From Eshraghiella sp964405265 (lineage in GTDB: Bacteria > Bacillota > Clostridia > Lachnospirales > Lachnospiraceae), in NCBI GenBank assembly GCA_964405265.1, contig CAYONC010000001.1, positions 1-64,000 of the forward strand: a DNA stretch of 64,000 nt, given 5' to 3'. Below, in pieces: positions 25,203-32,873 of this stretch. Both the position numbers and the translations under genes were made by a program. The notes beneath the pieces were generated by a model. The model saw nothing but the letters and a program-made list of their open reading frames with translations. It was not told where the DNA came from and made no database searches. Each line of letters starts with the position of its first letter. The stretch's first letter is position 1.

Positions 25203-25919
25203 CTATTCCTGCGGATAATCCTCCCAGTATCCGGTCATCATTTTTTTTACGGCTCTGACCGGTATAAGCGGAGAATTGACCTTTTTAACGGTATCTTCCG
25301 ATACTCTTCCTTCTGTGGCAATTTCCATTCCGGCCTGTTTTACCTTATCAAGGTATGCAGCCAGTATATGCTTCATCTGGTCAAGCATGAGTATTTCTCC
25401 CTGAGGACAGAATATCCTCTCATATGTACCTTCGCCCCATGCAAGGTCAAACTGCCTCAGTACCGGCTCGTACACGATATCGGTTGATGCATGGGCACAT
25501 GACGATACAAGTACAAGTTTTTTTTGTGAAAAACCCTGCCGGAAATCCATTATATTAATATCTCCCGGAACCGCAAGCCTGCCGTCGTATGGGAGTTTAA
25601 AAGGCAAAAGTCTGTCCAGTACCGCTTTCATCTTGGACGGTACTCCGAAAAAATACAGCGGAAAGCAGAAAATTATAATGTCACTTTCAAGAACTGCCTC
25701 CCTGATAATATCCATATCATCCCTGATTGCGCACTGTCCCGGAGTCACCTTCCAGCAGCAGAAGCATCCCGTGCAGTGTTCTATTCTCATGTTGCCGAGA
25801 TGAAGCTCTCTGATATCGGCAGCAGCTGCCTCTCTTATTCCTTCAGTGAATTTTCTTGCCACCATTAGCGAATGACTTTTCTCGCCCCGGAGACTTCCGT
25901 TTATCAAAAGTACTTTCAT
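25203..25919 (-). CDS. NAD(P)H-dependent flavin reductase / flavodoxin-like oxidoreductase
   Basis: The 238-residue protein has the flavodoxin-like fold of NADPH-dependent FMN reductases: N-terminal MKVLLINGSLRGEKS binds the flavin phosphate, FPLYFFGVPS contributes to the isoalloxazine site, and CTGCFCCW...GQCAIRDDM is a Cys-rich element shared with iron-sulfur flavoprotein relatives. The C-terminal third (about 150-238) is longer than in minimal FMN reductases. It could supply electrons for a redox step on the acyl chain, for example an unusual enoyl reduction or desaturation, but this is inference from operon membership. It starts 2 nt after... the second ACP stop and ends 9 nt before plsC. 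Confidence 0.82.
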   Translation of the reverse strand: MKVLLINGSLRGEKSHSLMVARKFTEGIREAAAADIRELHLGNMRIEHCTGCFCCWKVTPGQCAIRDDMDIIREAVLESDIIIFCFPLYFFGVPSKMKAVLDRLLPFKLPYDGRLAVPGDINIMDFRQGFSQKKLVLVSSCAHASTDIVYEPVLRQFDLAWGEGTYERIFCPQGEILMLDQMKHILAAYLDKVKQAGMEIATEGRVSEDTVKKVNSPLIPVRAVKKMMTGYWEDYPQE

Positions 25920-25920
25920 C

Positions 25921-26154
25921 TTATTTTTCTCCGGTTTTTTCGCAGATATACCTGCATACGTCTCCTACGGTCTCAAGTTCTTCAACATCTTCAAATTTTA
26001 TGTTGAATTCGTCCTCAACAGATACCGCAAGCAGCATCATTGTCAGGGAATTAAGCCCCAAATCCTCAAAAAGTGTGCTTTCTTCGGATATTTCCGCCGT
26101 ATCTACCTCCGGAATGACATTTTCAAAAATTTCCAACAGTTTATCAAATACCAT
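25921..26154 (-). CDS. Acyl carrier protein (second of two in the operon)
   Basis: The 77-residue acidic protein has the attachment Ser36 in LGLNSLTMM. The aspartate usually found before the serine (DSL) is Asn35, a change that holo-ACP synthases often tolerate in secondary-metabolite carrier proteins. It differs strongly from the first ACP at 22615, consistent with separate jobs. It lies 4 nt from the second PlsC and 1 nt from the flavin reductase, so all three are likely co-translated. Two distinct ACPs are also a feature of aryl-polyene clusters. Confidence 0.88.
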   Translation of the reverse strand: MVFDKLLEIFENVIPEVDTAEISEESTLFEDLGLNSLTMMLLAVSVEDEFNIKFEDVEELETVGDVCRYICEKTGEK

Positions 26155-26158
26155 TTTA

Positions 26159-26791
26159 TCAGTCTCCTTTAAAAGTGTTTTTTAATTCCATTATTTTATT
26201 CCTGAACCTTTCGCTTTCCTGCTCCATGTACTTAGGATTCATTCCTTTTCCGTCTGCGGAAAGTTCTTCCGGCTCTCCTACAAGTACCCTTATCCTTCTG
26301 CCAAAAAACATCCTGTATTCGCCTTCCGTAACAAACGGAACGACTTTTGCCCCTGTCATAAGTGCCAGCATTATAAATCCTGATTTAAATTCCTTCACTT
26401 CTCCGTCATGGCTTGTTTTGCCCTCAGGATATATTATAACGGAATTCCCTTTTTTAACTGTTTCAACCGCTTTTCTCAGCCAGCCGGTATCTATTCCGTT
26501 TCTGTCCATGGGAATACATTTTGCGTGCTTTAAATACCAGTTTACGCTTTTCTTCTCATACCAGTCCTTGGCAACAATGATATGTGCTCCTGATTTTTTG
26601 AATATTACCGACGACATAAGGCCGTCATAATGACTTGTATGGTTACCGGCAAAAATTACCGGTTCTTCATACCGACGCTTTTTTCTGTCATGATTAACAT
26701 ATTCTACCTTAGGTCTTATTCCTGCCCTTACCAGAAAATGTATTACGCCATTGCCTGCTCCCGTTGTTATTCTGCTAATCCATCCCGGCAT
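26159..26791 (-). CDS. PlsC-type acyltransferase (second copy of the operon)
   Basis: The start at 26791 (MPGWISRITTG) lies 4 nt after the stop of the MntP-like gene, with GCAGGGATG nearby; the longer frame to 26824 would overlap that gene by 29 nt. The 210-residue protein has the HX4D motif in GNHTSHYDG, the phosphate-binding YPEGKTS and a C-terminal element VGEPEELSADG. It should be a membrane-bound 1-acyl-glycerol-phosphate-type acyltransferase using acyl-ACP or acyl-CoA. It precedes the second ACP by 4 nt, which suggests that this ACP is its donor. Confidence 0.88.
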   Translation of the reverse strand: MPGWISRITTGAGNGVIHFLVRAGIRPKVEYVNHDRKKRRYEEPVIFAGNHTSHYDGLMSSVIFKKSGAHIIVAKDWYEKKSVNWYLKHAKCIPMDRNGIDTGWLRKAVETVKKGNSVIIYPEGKTSHDGEVKEFKSGFIMLALMTGAKVVPFVTEGEYRMFFGRRIRVLVGEPEELSADGKGMNPKYMEQESERFRNKIMELKNTFKGD

Positions 26792-26795
26792 AATT

Positions 26796-27386
26796 TCATC
26801 CCTGCCTTCCAAACCACCATACAAGGTAGTCCGCTATCACTGCTAATCCCGCTATCAGAAGCAGGATTCCTCCGCTTCTGTATACCTTCTTATCAAGTTC
26901 TCCGTTACGGTATCCCACGTAAACGCCCAGAATTACAAGCACGACGGTCATTATGCATATCATTATTCCTACCTTCAGGACATCCATAAGCAGCCAGCCG
27001 CACGCTATTCCTGCAAAAAGTGTATATACGCTTGTAGCTGATGCAATTCTGCATATCTTGCGGAAATTCACTTCCTGCCTTACTTCCGGCAGTGCAGTTT
27101 TATGATTATTAATATATATCTTAACATATCCTATCGTTATAAATATCAGGGCGGACAGAAGTGTCCACACCATCCGGATGTCCTCAGACATCCTGTATAC
27201 TCCGGGGAGACTTGATATTGCATATCCCAGACCCACTGCAACAGACTGCCAGCCGCATACAATCAGGCACATTAACGTCATGCTCCTCGCTCTTACCCTG
27301 CCAAGTACGCTTCCCTGGGACACTGCAATGTAAAAAACATCAAACGCAAGCCCTAATCCCACAAGTATTATCATTGCGGTACTCAT
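26796..27386 (-). CDS. MntP-like integral membrane protein, first gene of the acyl-chain operon
   Basis: The 196-residue protein has six hydrophobic helices arranged as in MntP (putative Mn efflux pump): it starts with LVGLGLAFDVFYIAVSQGS, which keeps the G-LA-D---V--G signature, and has a second half-repeat, CGWLLMDVLKVG, with an Asp in the membrane. Family members export manganese. Its place at the head of a lipid-type operon is odd, and it might be an exporter or accessory membrane protein for the pathway. A GAGGTTGAT site precedes the start. The name MntP should be used with caution because the second half is divergent. Confidence 0.65.
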   Translation of the reverse strand: MSTAMIILVGLGLAFDVFYIAVSQGSVLGRVRARSMTLMCLIVCGWQSVAVGLGYAISSLPGVYRMSEDIRMVWTLLSALIFITIGYVKIYINNHKTALPEVRQEVNFRKICRIASATSVYTLFAGIACGWLLMDVLKVGIMICIMTVVLVILGVYVGYRNGELDKKVYRSGGILLLIAGLAVIADYLVWWFGRQG

Positions 27387-27463
27387 TATATCAACCTCTT
27401 TAATGATTATTATTTCACTTTCTTACAATGGCATTTTATGAAAACCAACAGCGTTTTTCCATA

Positions 27464-27512
27464 TACATTTTCAAAAAAATGTAAAAATCGGCTACACTTT
27501 TCAAAAAATGTA
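27464..27512. promoter_or_regulatory. Pair of near-identical 20-bp palindromic operators upstream of the acyl-chain operon
   Basis: TACATTTTCAAAAAAATGTA (27464-27483) and TACACTTTTCAAAAAATGTA (27493-27512) are both dyad-symmetric with TACA/TGTA ends and start 29 bp apart. They lie 78-126 bp upstream of the first gene and 9-57 bp downstream of the TetR gene. They are good candidates for the binding sites of that regulator. No certain -35/-10 pair is seen; a weak TTGGTT-17-TAAGAA lies between them and the gene. Confidence 0.6.
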
Positions 27513-27516
27513 GCCG
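27484..27516 (-). terminator. Terminator of the TetR gene, overlapping the distal operator
   Basis: On the minus strand CGGCTACA (27509-27516) pairs with TGTAGCCG (27489-27496), followed by ATTTTTA. The inner loop contains the palindrome noted at 27493-27512, so the same DNA can be operator and terminator. It begins 5 nt after the TetR stop codon and should separate that transcript from the acyl-chain operon. Confidence 0.7.
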
Positions 27517-27520
27517 TAAT

Positions 27521-28063
27521 TCATATAATTTCATATATTGCATGATGCATCAGAAACTTATAATATTCCAAATATTCTTCCAGTGTTGTATTGCCTTCAT
27601 CTTCAATAATCATCCGTATCATTGAAATCATCCCGCTTGAGTAGTAGCGGCAGGCAATTTCCAAGGGTACCGCCGCATCTCCCGTCAGCAGCCCCTTGAT
27701 TGTCTTATGCATAAATTCAGACAGCACCTCCGTCAGAGTGGATACAAAACCATTCTGGCCGGTTATTTCAAAAGCCTTCCTGTAATATATACGGTCTTCG
27801 TATATCCTTGAAAATATATATCTGACACTGTTTTCCGTATTTCCGTCACAGGCGAGACGTTCTGCATCCGTCATTACCTCATCACGCAGAATCCATTCCA
27901 CAAGCTCATACTTATCATGGAAATGGTTATAAAAGGTAGGCCGGATTACGTTAGCATGGTCTGTTATCATTTTAATTGTAATCTTTTCAAAAGGATTCTG
28001 TGCCATAAGCTCCTTGAAGCTCTTGGCAATCAGTCTCTTTGTTAAATCTTTTATCTGCTCCAT
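27521..28063 (-). CDS. TetR-family regulator upstream of the acyl-chain operon
   Basis: The 180-residue protein has an N-terminal TetR DNA-binding domain (about 8-55) with FEKITIKMITDHANVIRPTFYNHFHDKYEL, here summarised by its conserved T-YNHF-DK-EL recognition-helix region, and an all-helical C-terminal domain of the TetR_C_8 (DhaS-like) type. It is likely to regulate the operon at 27386 through the palindromes at 27464-27512. The start codon lies only 8 nt after a TATAAT box and has no ribosome binding site, so the mRNA is probably almost leaderless (see 28072-28101). Confidence 0.85.
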   Translation of the reverse strand: MEQIKDLTKRLIAKSFKELMAQNPFEKITIKMITDHANVIRPTFYNHFHDKYELVEWILRDEVMTDAERLACDGNTENSVRYIFSRIYEDRIYYRKAFEITGQNGFVSTLTEVLSEFMHKTIKGLLTGDAAVPLEIACRYYSSGMISMIRMIIEDEGNTTLEEYLEYYKFLMHHAIYEII

Positions 28064-28071
28064 AATAAATT

Positions 28072-28101
28072 ATTATATCAAATTATCCTGCAGGATTTCA
28101 A
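28072..28101 (-). promoter_or_regulatory. Promoter of the TetR gene at 27521, giving a near-leaderless mRNA
   Basis: On the minus strand TTGAAA (28096-28101), an 18-nt spacer and TATAAT (28072-28077) are followed by only 8 nt before the ATG at 28063. The -35 box overlaps the stop codon of the GH13 gene. No Shine-Dalgarno sequence is present between the -10 box and the ATG. Confidence 0.6.
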
Positions 28102-30206
28102 GTAGCAACAAGAATTACGGCAGATATAGGCGGCATTTCCATTTTCATCTTGCCGCATTCAACCCTGTATTCCGCATCATTCGTCCTGAAGCTGCCTGCT
28201 TCTGATATAATTGCCCGTTTCATTACACAGTCATCCGTTATTCCGCATTCCCAGACATTGATTTCAATTTTTTTAGGCATATCGTTGTTATTAACGACAA
28301 CAACCGCCCTGCTGCCTTCCTTAAATCTTCCGTATGCTATTACGTTATAATCTCCGTACAGGCTCTTGTATGAACCGTCAACCAGTGCAGGAATCTTCCT
28401 GTGTATATCTATTATTGCCTTATGAAATGCAATAAGCTCCTTATCTTCGTTTCCCCACGGATAAGTTCTTCTGTTGTCCGGATCAGTCCAGCCGCACAGA
28501 CCGGCTTCATCCCCGTAATATACTGTCGGTGCTCCCGGCCATGTCATCTGTACGGTAACCGCCTCCATCAGAACCGCCTTATCAACATTCATTTCAGCAG
28601 CCTTCGGCCCCCTCGTGTCCGTCCGTCCCACGGTTCTGTTGGTTCTTGTAAGGAACCTTGAGTGGTCATGGTTTGAAAGCTCATTCATTGAAATTCTAAC
28701 AGGTGAGCCTCCCATCCTTGACATATTGTGTCTCATGGAGTCAAAAAAATATGATGGATTTCCCACTTTATCCTGTTTATAAGCATCACTGTGCTTTTCC
28801 ATTCCGGTAAGAAACCATGTAAGAGGTTCCATGAATGCATCATAATTCATTATCGTATCCCACTGGTCCCCCTGAAGCCATTCGTATGGATCTCCGTAAT
28901 GTTCCGCAAGAATTACGGCATCCGGATTAACCTCCTTAACGGCATCCCTGAATTTACGCCAGAATGTATGATTATACTCACTGCTGAAGCCAAGATCCGC
29001 CGCAACATCCAGACGCCATCCGTCAACGTTATATGGCGGTGACACCCATTTGCGTCCTATATTGAGTATATATTCTTCAAGCTTCTCCGAGCCTTCATAA
29101 TTAAGCTTAGGCAGTGTATCATGTCCCCACCATCCGTTATAGGTATGGTTATACGGCCACGCATAAGGATCGTTAAACTGAAAAAAATCCCTGTACGGGC
29201 TGTCTGCCGATACATATGCCCCTTTCTCAAAATCACTGCTGTTTTCATAAATTCTTTCTCTGTCAATCCATTTATTAAATGAACCGCAGTGGTTAAACAC
29301 ACCGTCTATAATTACCTTAATTCCCCTGCGGTGTGCTTCTTCCACAAGGTGTGCGAAAAGTTCATTGCTCGCTTCAAGATTGGCAAGGCTCGTAACCCTC
29401 TTAATATATTTTGTCGCACGGGAATTATCATAATCTCCCGGATTCAGCGGTTCTCCGCCGTCATCCACGATTTTTCCAAAATGAGGGTCTATATAATCAT
29501 AATCCTGTATATCATATTTATGATTTGAAGGTGATACAAAAAGCGGATTAAAATATATGCACTGTATTCCAAGCTCCTGAAGGTAATCAAGCTTCTGAAT
29601 AACACCCTCAAGGTCACCGCCGTAAAATTCCCGTACACCCATTGTTGCCGGATATTTATCCCAGTTATCTACATGTGTCACGTGCTCGCCGATATAATTA
29701 TATTCATCATTAACCACGTCATTGGAAGTATCACCGTTACAGAACCTGTCAACATATATCTGGTAAATAACGGCACCCCTTACCCATTCCGGCGTCTTAA
29801 AGCCCGGTATAATGACAAAATTATAATCCTGATTAAGTTCCGTCATTGCGCCTAACTGGTTGTAATACAGTACCGTCCGTCCCGATACTGCCTCAAAATA
29901 ATATCTTACGGGCTTATCCTCTACATGTATGCTGATGGTATAATAATCAAAATATCTGTCCTGTGAGGTTCTCTTCATTCTGTGATATACGCCGTCCGAC
30001 ACATATCCCACCCTGTCCACATTGTATCTTACCGTTCTGAACTTTATTGTAACATCACTGTTCTTCTCCGGCTCGCACGGTATTCTGAACTGTTCCGTTG
30101 CATCATGAAAAAGTCCTCTTGAATTAAGAACAGGCTTACTGTTAAAAAGATATAAATATGTCCTTTCATAATCTGACATCATATCAAAATTTCTTAGCAT
30201 TTCCAT
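28098..30206 (-). CDS. GH13 alpha-amylase-family enzyme (neopullulanase / cyclomaltodextrinase type)
   Basis: The 702-residue protein has no signal peptide and should work in the cytosol on imported maltodextrins. An N-terminal beta domain (about 1-135) is followed by a (beta/alpha)8 barrel with DGVFNHCG (region I), the nucleophile Asp in DGWRLDVAADLG, the acid/base Glu in VILAEHYGD and the transition-state Asp in NELSNHDHSRF, and a C-terminal beta domain (about 620-702). The MPxxxN-like VSPSNHKYDIQDY fits the neopullulanase subfamily. All catalytic residues are present. It lies between ftsH and the TetR gene, transcribed alone or with the latter. Substrate preference cannot be read directly. 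Confidence 0.9.
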   Translation of the reverse strand: MEMLRNFDMMSDYERTYLYLFNSKPVLNSRGLFHDATEQFRIPCEPEKNSDVTIKFRTVRYNVDRVGYVSDGVYHRMKRTSQDRYFDYYTISIHVEDKPVRYYFEAVSGRTVLYYNQLGAMTELNQDYNFVIIPGFKTPEWVRGAVIYQIYVDRFCNGDTSNDVVNDEYNYIGEHVTHVDNWDKYPATMGVREFYGGDLEGVIQKLDYLQELGIQCIYFNPLFVSPSNHKYDIQDYDYIDPHFGKIVDDGGEPLNPGDYDNSRATKYIKRVTSLANLEASNELFAHLVEEAHRRGIKVIIDGVFNHCGSFNKWIDRERIYENSSDFEKGAYVSADSPYRDFFQFNDPYAWPYNHTYNGWWGHDTLPKLNYEGSEKLEEYILNIGRKWVSPPYNVDGWRLDVAADLGFSSEYNHTFWRKFRDAVKEVNPDAVILAEHYGDPYEWLQGDQWDTIMNYDAFMEPLTWFLTGMEKHSDAYKQDKVGNPSYFFDSMRHNMSRMGGSPVRISMNELSNHDHSRFLTRTNRTVGRTDTRGPKAAEMNVDKAVLMEAVTVQMTWPGAPTVYYGDEAGLCGWTDPDNRRTYPWGNEDKELIAFHKAIIDIHRKIPALVDGSYKSLYGDYNVIAYGRFKEGSRAVVVVNNNDMPKKIEINVWECGITDDCVMKRAIISEAGSFRTNDAEYRVECGKMKMEMPPISAVILVAT

Positions 30207-30238
30207 ATTATCTTACCTCGCTAATATGCATTCTCCTC

Positions 30239-30244
30239 ATTATA
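30239..30244 (-). promoter_or_regulatory. -10 box upstream of the GH13 gene
   Basis: A TATAAT on the minus strand lies 33 nt before the start codon, with GAGGTAA as ribosome binding site at about 30213-30219. No good -35 hexamer is present at 16-18 nt, so an activator may be needed. Confidence 0.4.
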
Positions 30245-30313
30245 AAATAATTTATTATTAAATTCCATAGATTTCTTAATTATTTCACATCCGAATTTTA
30301 ATCCCATGAAAAT

Positions 30314-30345
30314 AAAGAGGACCGCTTCCGTTCGCGGTCCTCTTT
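30314..30345 (-). terminator. Terminator downstream of ftsH
   Basis: A perfect 12-bp stem AAAGAGGACCGC/GCGGTCCTCTTT with an 8-nt loop lies between ftsH and the GH13 gene. On the minus strand it is followed by ATTTTC; on the plus strand its own UUU end gives a weaker tail. It ends the spoIIE-tilS-hpt-ftsH transcript. Confidence 0.8.
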
Positions 30346-30494
30346 GGAGAAGGTATTGCTTCTTATGGGGTGTAATAAAACTATATATAATGTATTGGGG
30401 GGGTTACAATGACAGTATATCAGCAGTGTCTCCACAAGTGTGCACAAACTTGCACAATTTGTATATTTATTTTTGTACATTCTGCACAAATATG
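30346..30494. other. Gap downstream of ftsH with repeated TTGTGCA motifs
   Basis: This 149-nt stretch has three TTGTGCA copies on the minus strand (starting at about 30490, 30457 and 30447) and a fourth imperfect TTGTGGA. A plus-strand promoter-like pair, TTGTAC (30473-30478) with TAAAAT (30496-30501) at 17 nt, points into ftsH in antisense. No open frame is convincing. The purpose is unknown. Confidence 0.4.
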
Positions 30495-32330
30495 TTAAAA
30501 TAACTCCTCAAATTCTTCTCTTGTTATCTTTTCTTTTTCTATTAGAAGCTCTGCACATCTGTCAAGCACGGATCTGTGTTCCGCTATTATCTCCCTTGCC
30601 TTTCCGTAGCAGTCATCAATTATGCTCTTAACCTCTTCATCGATAACCGTTGCGACACTTTCTCCATAGCTTCTTGCATGTGCAAGATCCCTGCCTATGA
30701 ATACCTCATTATCATCACTTCCGTAGTTGATTAGACCCACCTTATCGGAAAAACCATACTGGGTTACCATGGCTCTTGCAAGCGCCGTTGCCTGTTTTAT
30801 ATCCTGCGATGCTCCGGTAGTCACGTCATCAAATATAAGTTCTTCAGCCACGCGTCCGCCGAGACCCACAACTATCTGCTGGAGCATCTTACCCTTGGTA
30901 TTGAACATTTCATCCTTTTCAGGAAGCGGCATTGTATACCCTGCCGCGCCCATACCGGTCGGTATAATCGATATGGTATGAACCGGTCCCACATCAGGAA
31001 GTACATGGAACAGAATTGCATGTCCTGCTTCATGGTAAGCGGTTATCTTTTTCTCCTTGTCGGAAATCACTTTGCTCTTCTTCTCTGCACCTATACCCAC
31101 TTTTATGAATGAGTGCTCTATATCAGACTGAACAATATACTTTCTGCCCTGTTTTGCAGCAAATATTGCAGCTTCATTCATAAGATTTTCAAGATCTGCT
31201 CCTGTAAATCCTGCCGTTGTCTGTGCAATGGTTTCAAGATTTACATCATCACCGAGAGGCTTTCCTTTGGAATGAACTTCAAGGATGTCCTTTCTGCCCT
31301 TAACATCAGGTCTTCCCACGGCAATCTTTCTGTCAAATCGTCCCGGTCTTAAAATTGCAGGGTCAAGTATATCCACCCTGTTGGTTGCCGCCATGACGAT
31401 AATTCCGGAATTGGCTCCGAATCCGTCCATTTCCACAAGCATCTGGTTAAGTGTCTGTTCGCGTTCATCATGTCCGCCGCCCATTCCGGTTCCGCGCCTT
31501 CTTGCCACAGCATCTATTTCGTCTATAAAAATGATGCAAGGTGCATTTTTCTTGGCTTCTTCGAAAAGATCCCTAACTCTTGACGCACCGACACCTACGA
31601 ACATTTCCACAAAATCCGAACCGGATATGCTGAAGAAAGGAACTCCCGCCTCGCCGGCAACTGCCTTGGCAATAAGTGTCTTACCCGTTCCCGGAGGTCC
31701 GACAAGAAGCACTCCCTTAGGTATTCTTGCTCCAAGCTCCCTGTACTTTGCCGGGCTTTTTAAGAAATCAACGATTTCTTCCAGTTCTTCTTTTTCTTCC
31801 AAAAGTCCTGCAACCTGTTTAAAATTTATTCCTTTGGCAGTCGGGTCAACTAACTTGGCACGACTTTTTCCGAAGTTCATCATCTTGGAATTACTGCCGC
31901 CACCGCCTGCAGATCTTCCAAGAAAGACGAACAGGAAAATAATAACTGCCGAGATAATCAGAAACGGAAGCACGCTTGTAAGAAATACGCTTTCCCTCTC
32001 AACGTCATCCATTTTCACGGTTATTTTGCCGCCTTCCAGATTGTAGTTAATTATAACCTCCTGTACGGCATTAACATCAGATACATAGGTGGTGCTGCTT
32101 CCGGCACCGTTTGAAAAGTACACCGTAATTTCTCCGGTCGGCGTCTCTTCATTCTGTATAATATTAACAGCCTCTACCTTGCCGCTCTTTACATCAGCAA
32201 CAAACTGTGCATATGAGTAATTATCTTTATTTCCGGAATTATGCCTTATTGCAAAAATTATAATTCCGATAACTGCCGCTATCAGCAGGTAAAAAACAAT
32301 ACCGCTGCCTTTATTCTGTTTCTTTTCCAA
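30495..32330 (-). CDS. ftsH: ATP-dependent zinc metalloprotease FtsH
   Basis: The 611-residue membrane protease degrades unassembled membrane proteins and some regulators. It has two N-terminal transmembrane helices (about 10-27 and 112-133) around a small external domain, an AAA+ domain with Walker A GPPGTGKT, Walker B IIFIDEIDAV and the second region of homology around RPGRFDR, and the zinc site HEAGH with a distal acidic ligand in the C-terminal protease domain. All motifs are complete. It follows hpt and tilS as in Bacillus (tilS-hprT-ftsH), and is the last gene before a strong terminator. Confidence 0.97.
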   Translation of the reverse strand: MEKKQNKGSGIVFYLLIAAVIGIIIFAIRHNSGNKDNYSYAQFVADVKSGKVEAVNIIQNEETPTGEITVYFSNGAGSSTTYVSDVNAVQEVIINYNLEGGKITVKMDDVERESVFLTSVLPFLIISAVIIFLFVFLGRSAGGGGSNSKMMNFGKSRAKLVDPTAKGINFKQVAGLLEEKEELEEIVDFLKSPAKYRELGARIPKGVLLVGPPGTGKTLIAKAVAGEAGVPFFSISGSDFVEMFVGVGASRVRDLFEEAKKNAPCIIFIDEIDAVARRRGTGMGGGHDEREQTLNQMLVEMDGFGANSGIIVMAATNRVDILDPAILRPGRFDRKIAVGRPDVKGRKDILEVHSKGKPLGDDVNLETIAQTTAGFTGADLENLMNEAAIFAAKQGRKYIVQSDIEHSFIKVGIGAEKKSKVISDKEKKITAYHEAGHAILFHVLPDVGPVHTISIIPTGMGAAGYTMPLPEKDEMFNTKGKMLQQIVVGLGGRVAEELIFDDVTTGASQDIKQATALARAMVTQYGFSDKVGLINYGSDDNEVFIGRDLAHARSYGESVATVIDEEVKSIIDDCYGKAREIIAEHRSVLDRCAELLIEKEKITREEFEELF

Positions 32331-32342
32331 AAATTTATCCTC

Positions 32343-32873
32343 CTAATCAAATTTTACAACACCGATATATGGGAGATTTCGGTATTTCTGGTCATAATCA
32401 AGTCCATATCCGACTACAAACTCATCCGGTATGCAGAAACCGGTATAATCCACATTAACATCCTTAACCACCCTGCGGTCCGGCTTATCAAGCAGCGTGC
32501 ATAATTTAATGCTTGCAGGATTCCTCTGCCTGAGAAGCTCAAGCAGACGGCTGAGTGTTCTTCCCGAATCAATGATATCCTCAACAACAAGCACATCCTT
32601 ACCTTCTATTGATTCATCAAGATCCTTCACAATCTTAACAACACCCGACGATTCGGTTCCGCCGCCATAGCTTGAAACCGACATAAAATCAAAAGACACC
32701 GGTACGGTAATTCTCTTGGCAAGCTCGCACATAAACGGTGCACCTCCTTTAAGCACGCATATAAGATGCACTTCCCTGCCCTCATAATCCCTGCTTATGG
32801 CTTCACCCAGCACAGAGATTTTTCTGTTGATTTCGTCTTCTGAAATGATTACATCTATTCTTTCCATTTTCAT
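32343..32873 (-). CDS. hpt: Hypoxanthine phosphoribosyltransferase
   Basis: The 176-residue type I phosphoribosyltransferase converts hypoxanthine (and guanine) with PRPP to nucleoside monophosphates. The PRPP motif is VLVVEDIIDSGRTL; the base-binding end contains FVVGYGLDYDQKYRNLP, typical of HPRT. Its start overlaps the tilS stop by 4 nt (ATGA). The grouping tilS-hpt-ftsH is conserved in Firmicutes; in Bacillus, TilS and HprT act together as a transcription regulator of ftsH, which may also apply here. Confidence 0.95.
   Translation of the reverse strand: MKMERIDVIISEDEINRKISVLGEAISRDYEGREVHLICVLKGGAPFMCELAKRITVPVSFDFMSVSSYGGGTESSGVVKIVKDLDESIEGKDVLVVEDIIDSGRTLSRLLELLRQRNPASIKLCTLLDKPDRRVVKDVNVDYTGFCIPDEFVVGYGLDYDQKYRNLPYIGVVKFD

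Noticed and set aside
24439..26791. Interpretation of the operon as ordinary phospholipid synthesis because of two PlsC genes
   Set aside because: The KS-CLF fusion, two ACPs and AMP-ligase homologue are not part of standard phospholipid synthesis, and a housekeeping-type plsC exists at 62663.
31285..32046. 253-codon plus-strand frame within ftsH
   Set aside because: Antisense shadow of a strongly conserved gene; Ser/Pro-rich low-complexity translation without domain.
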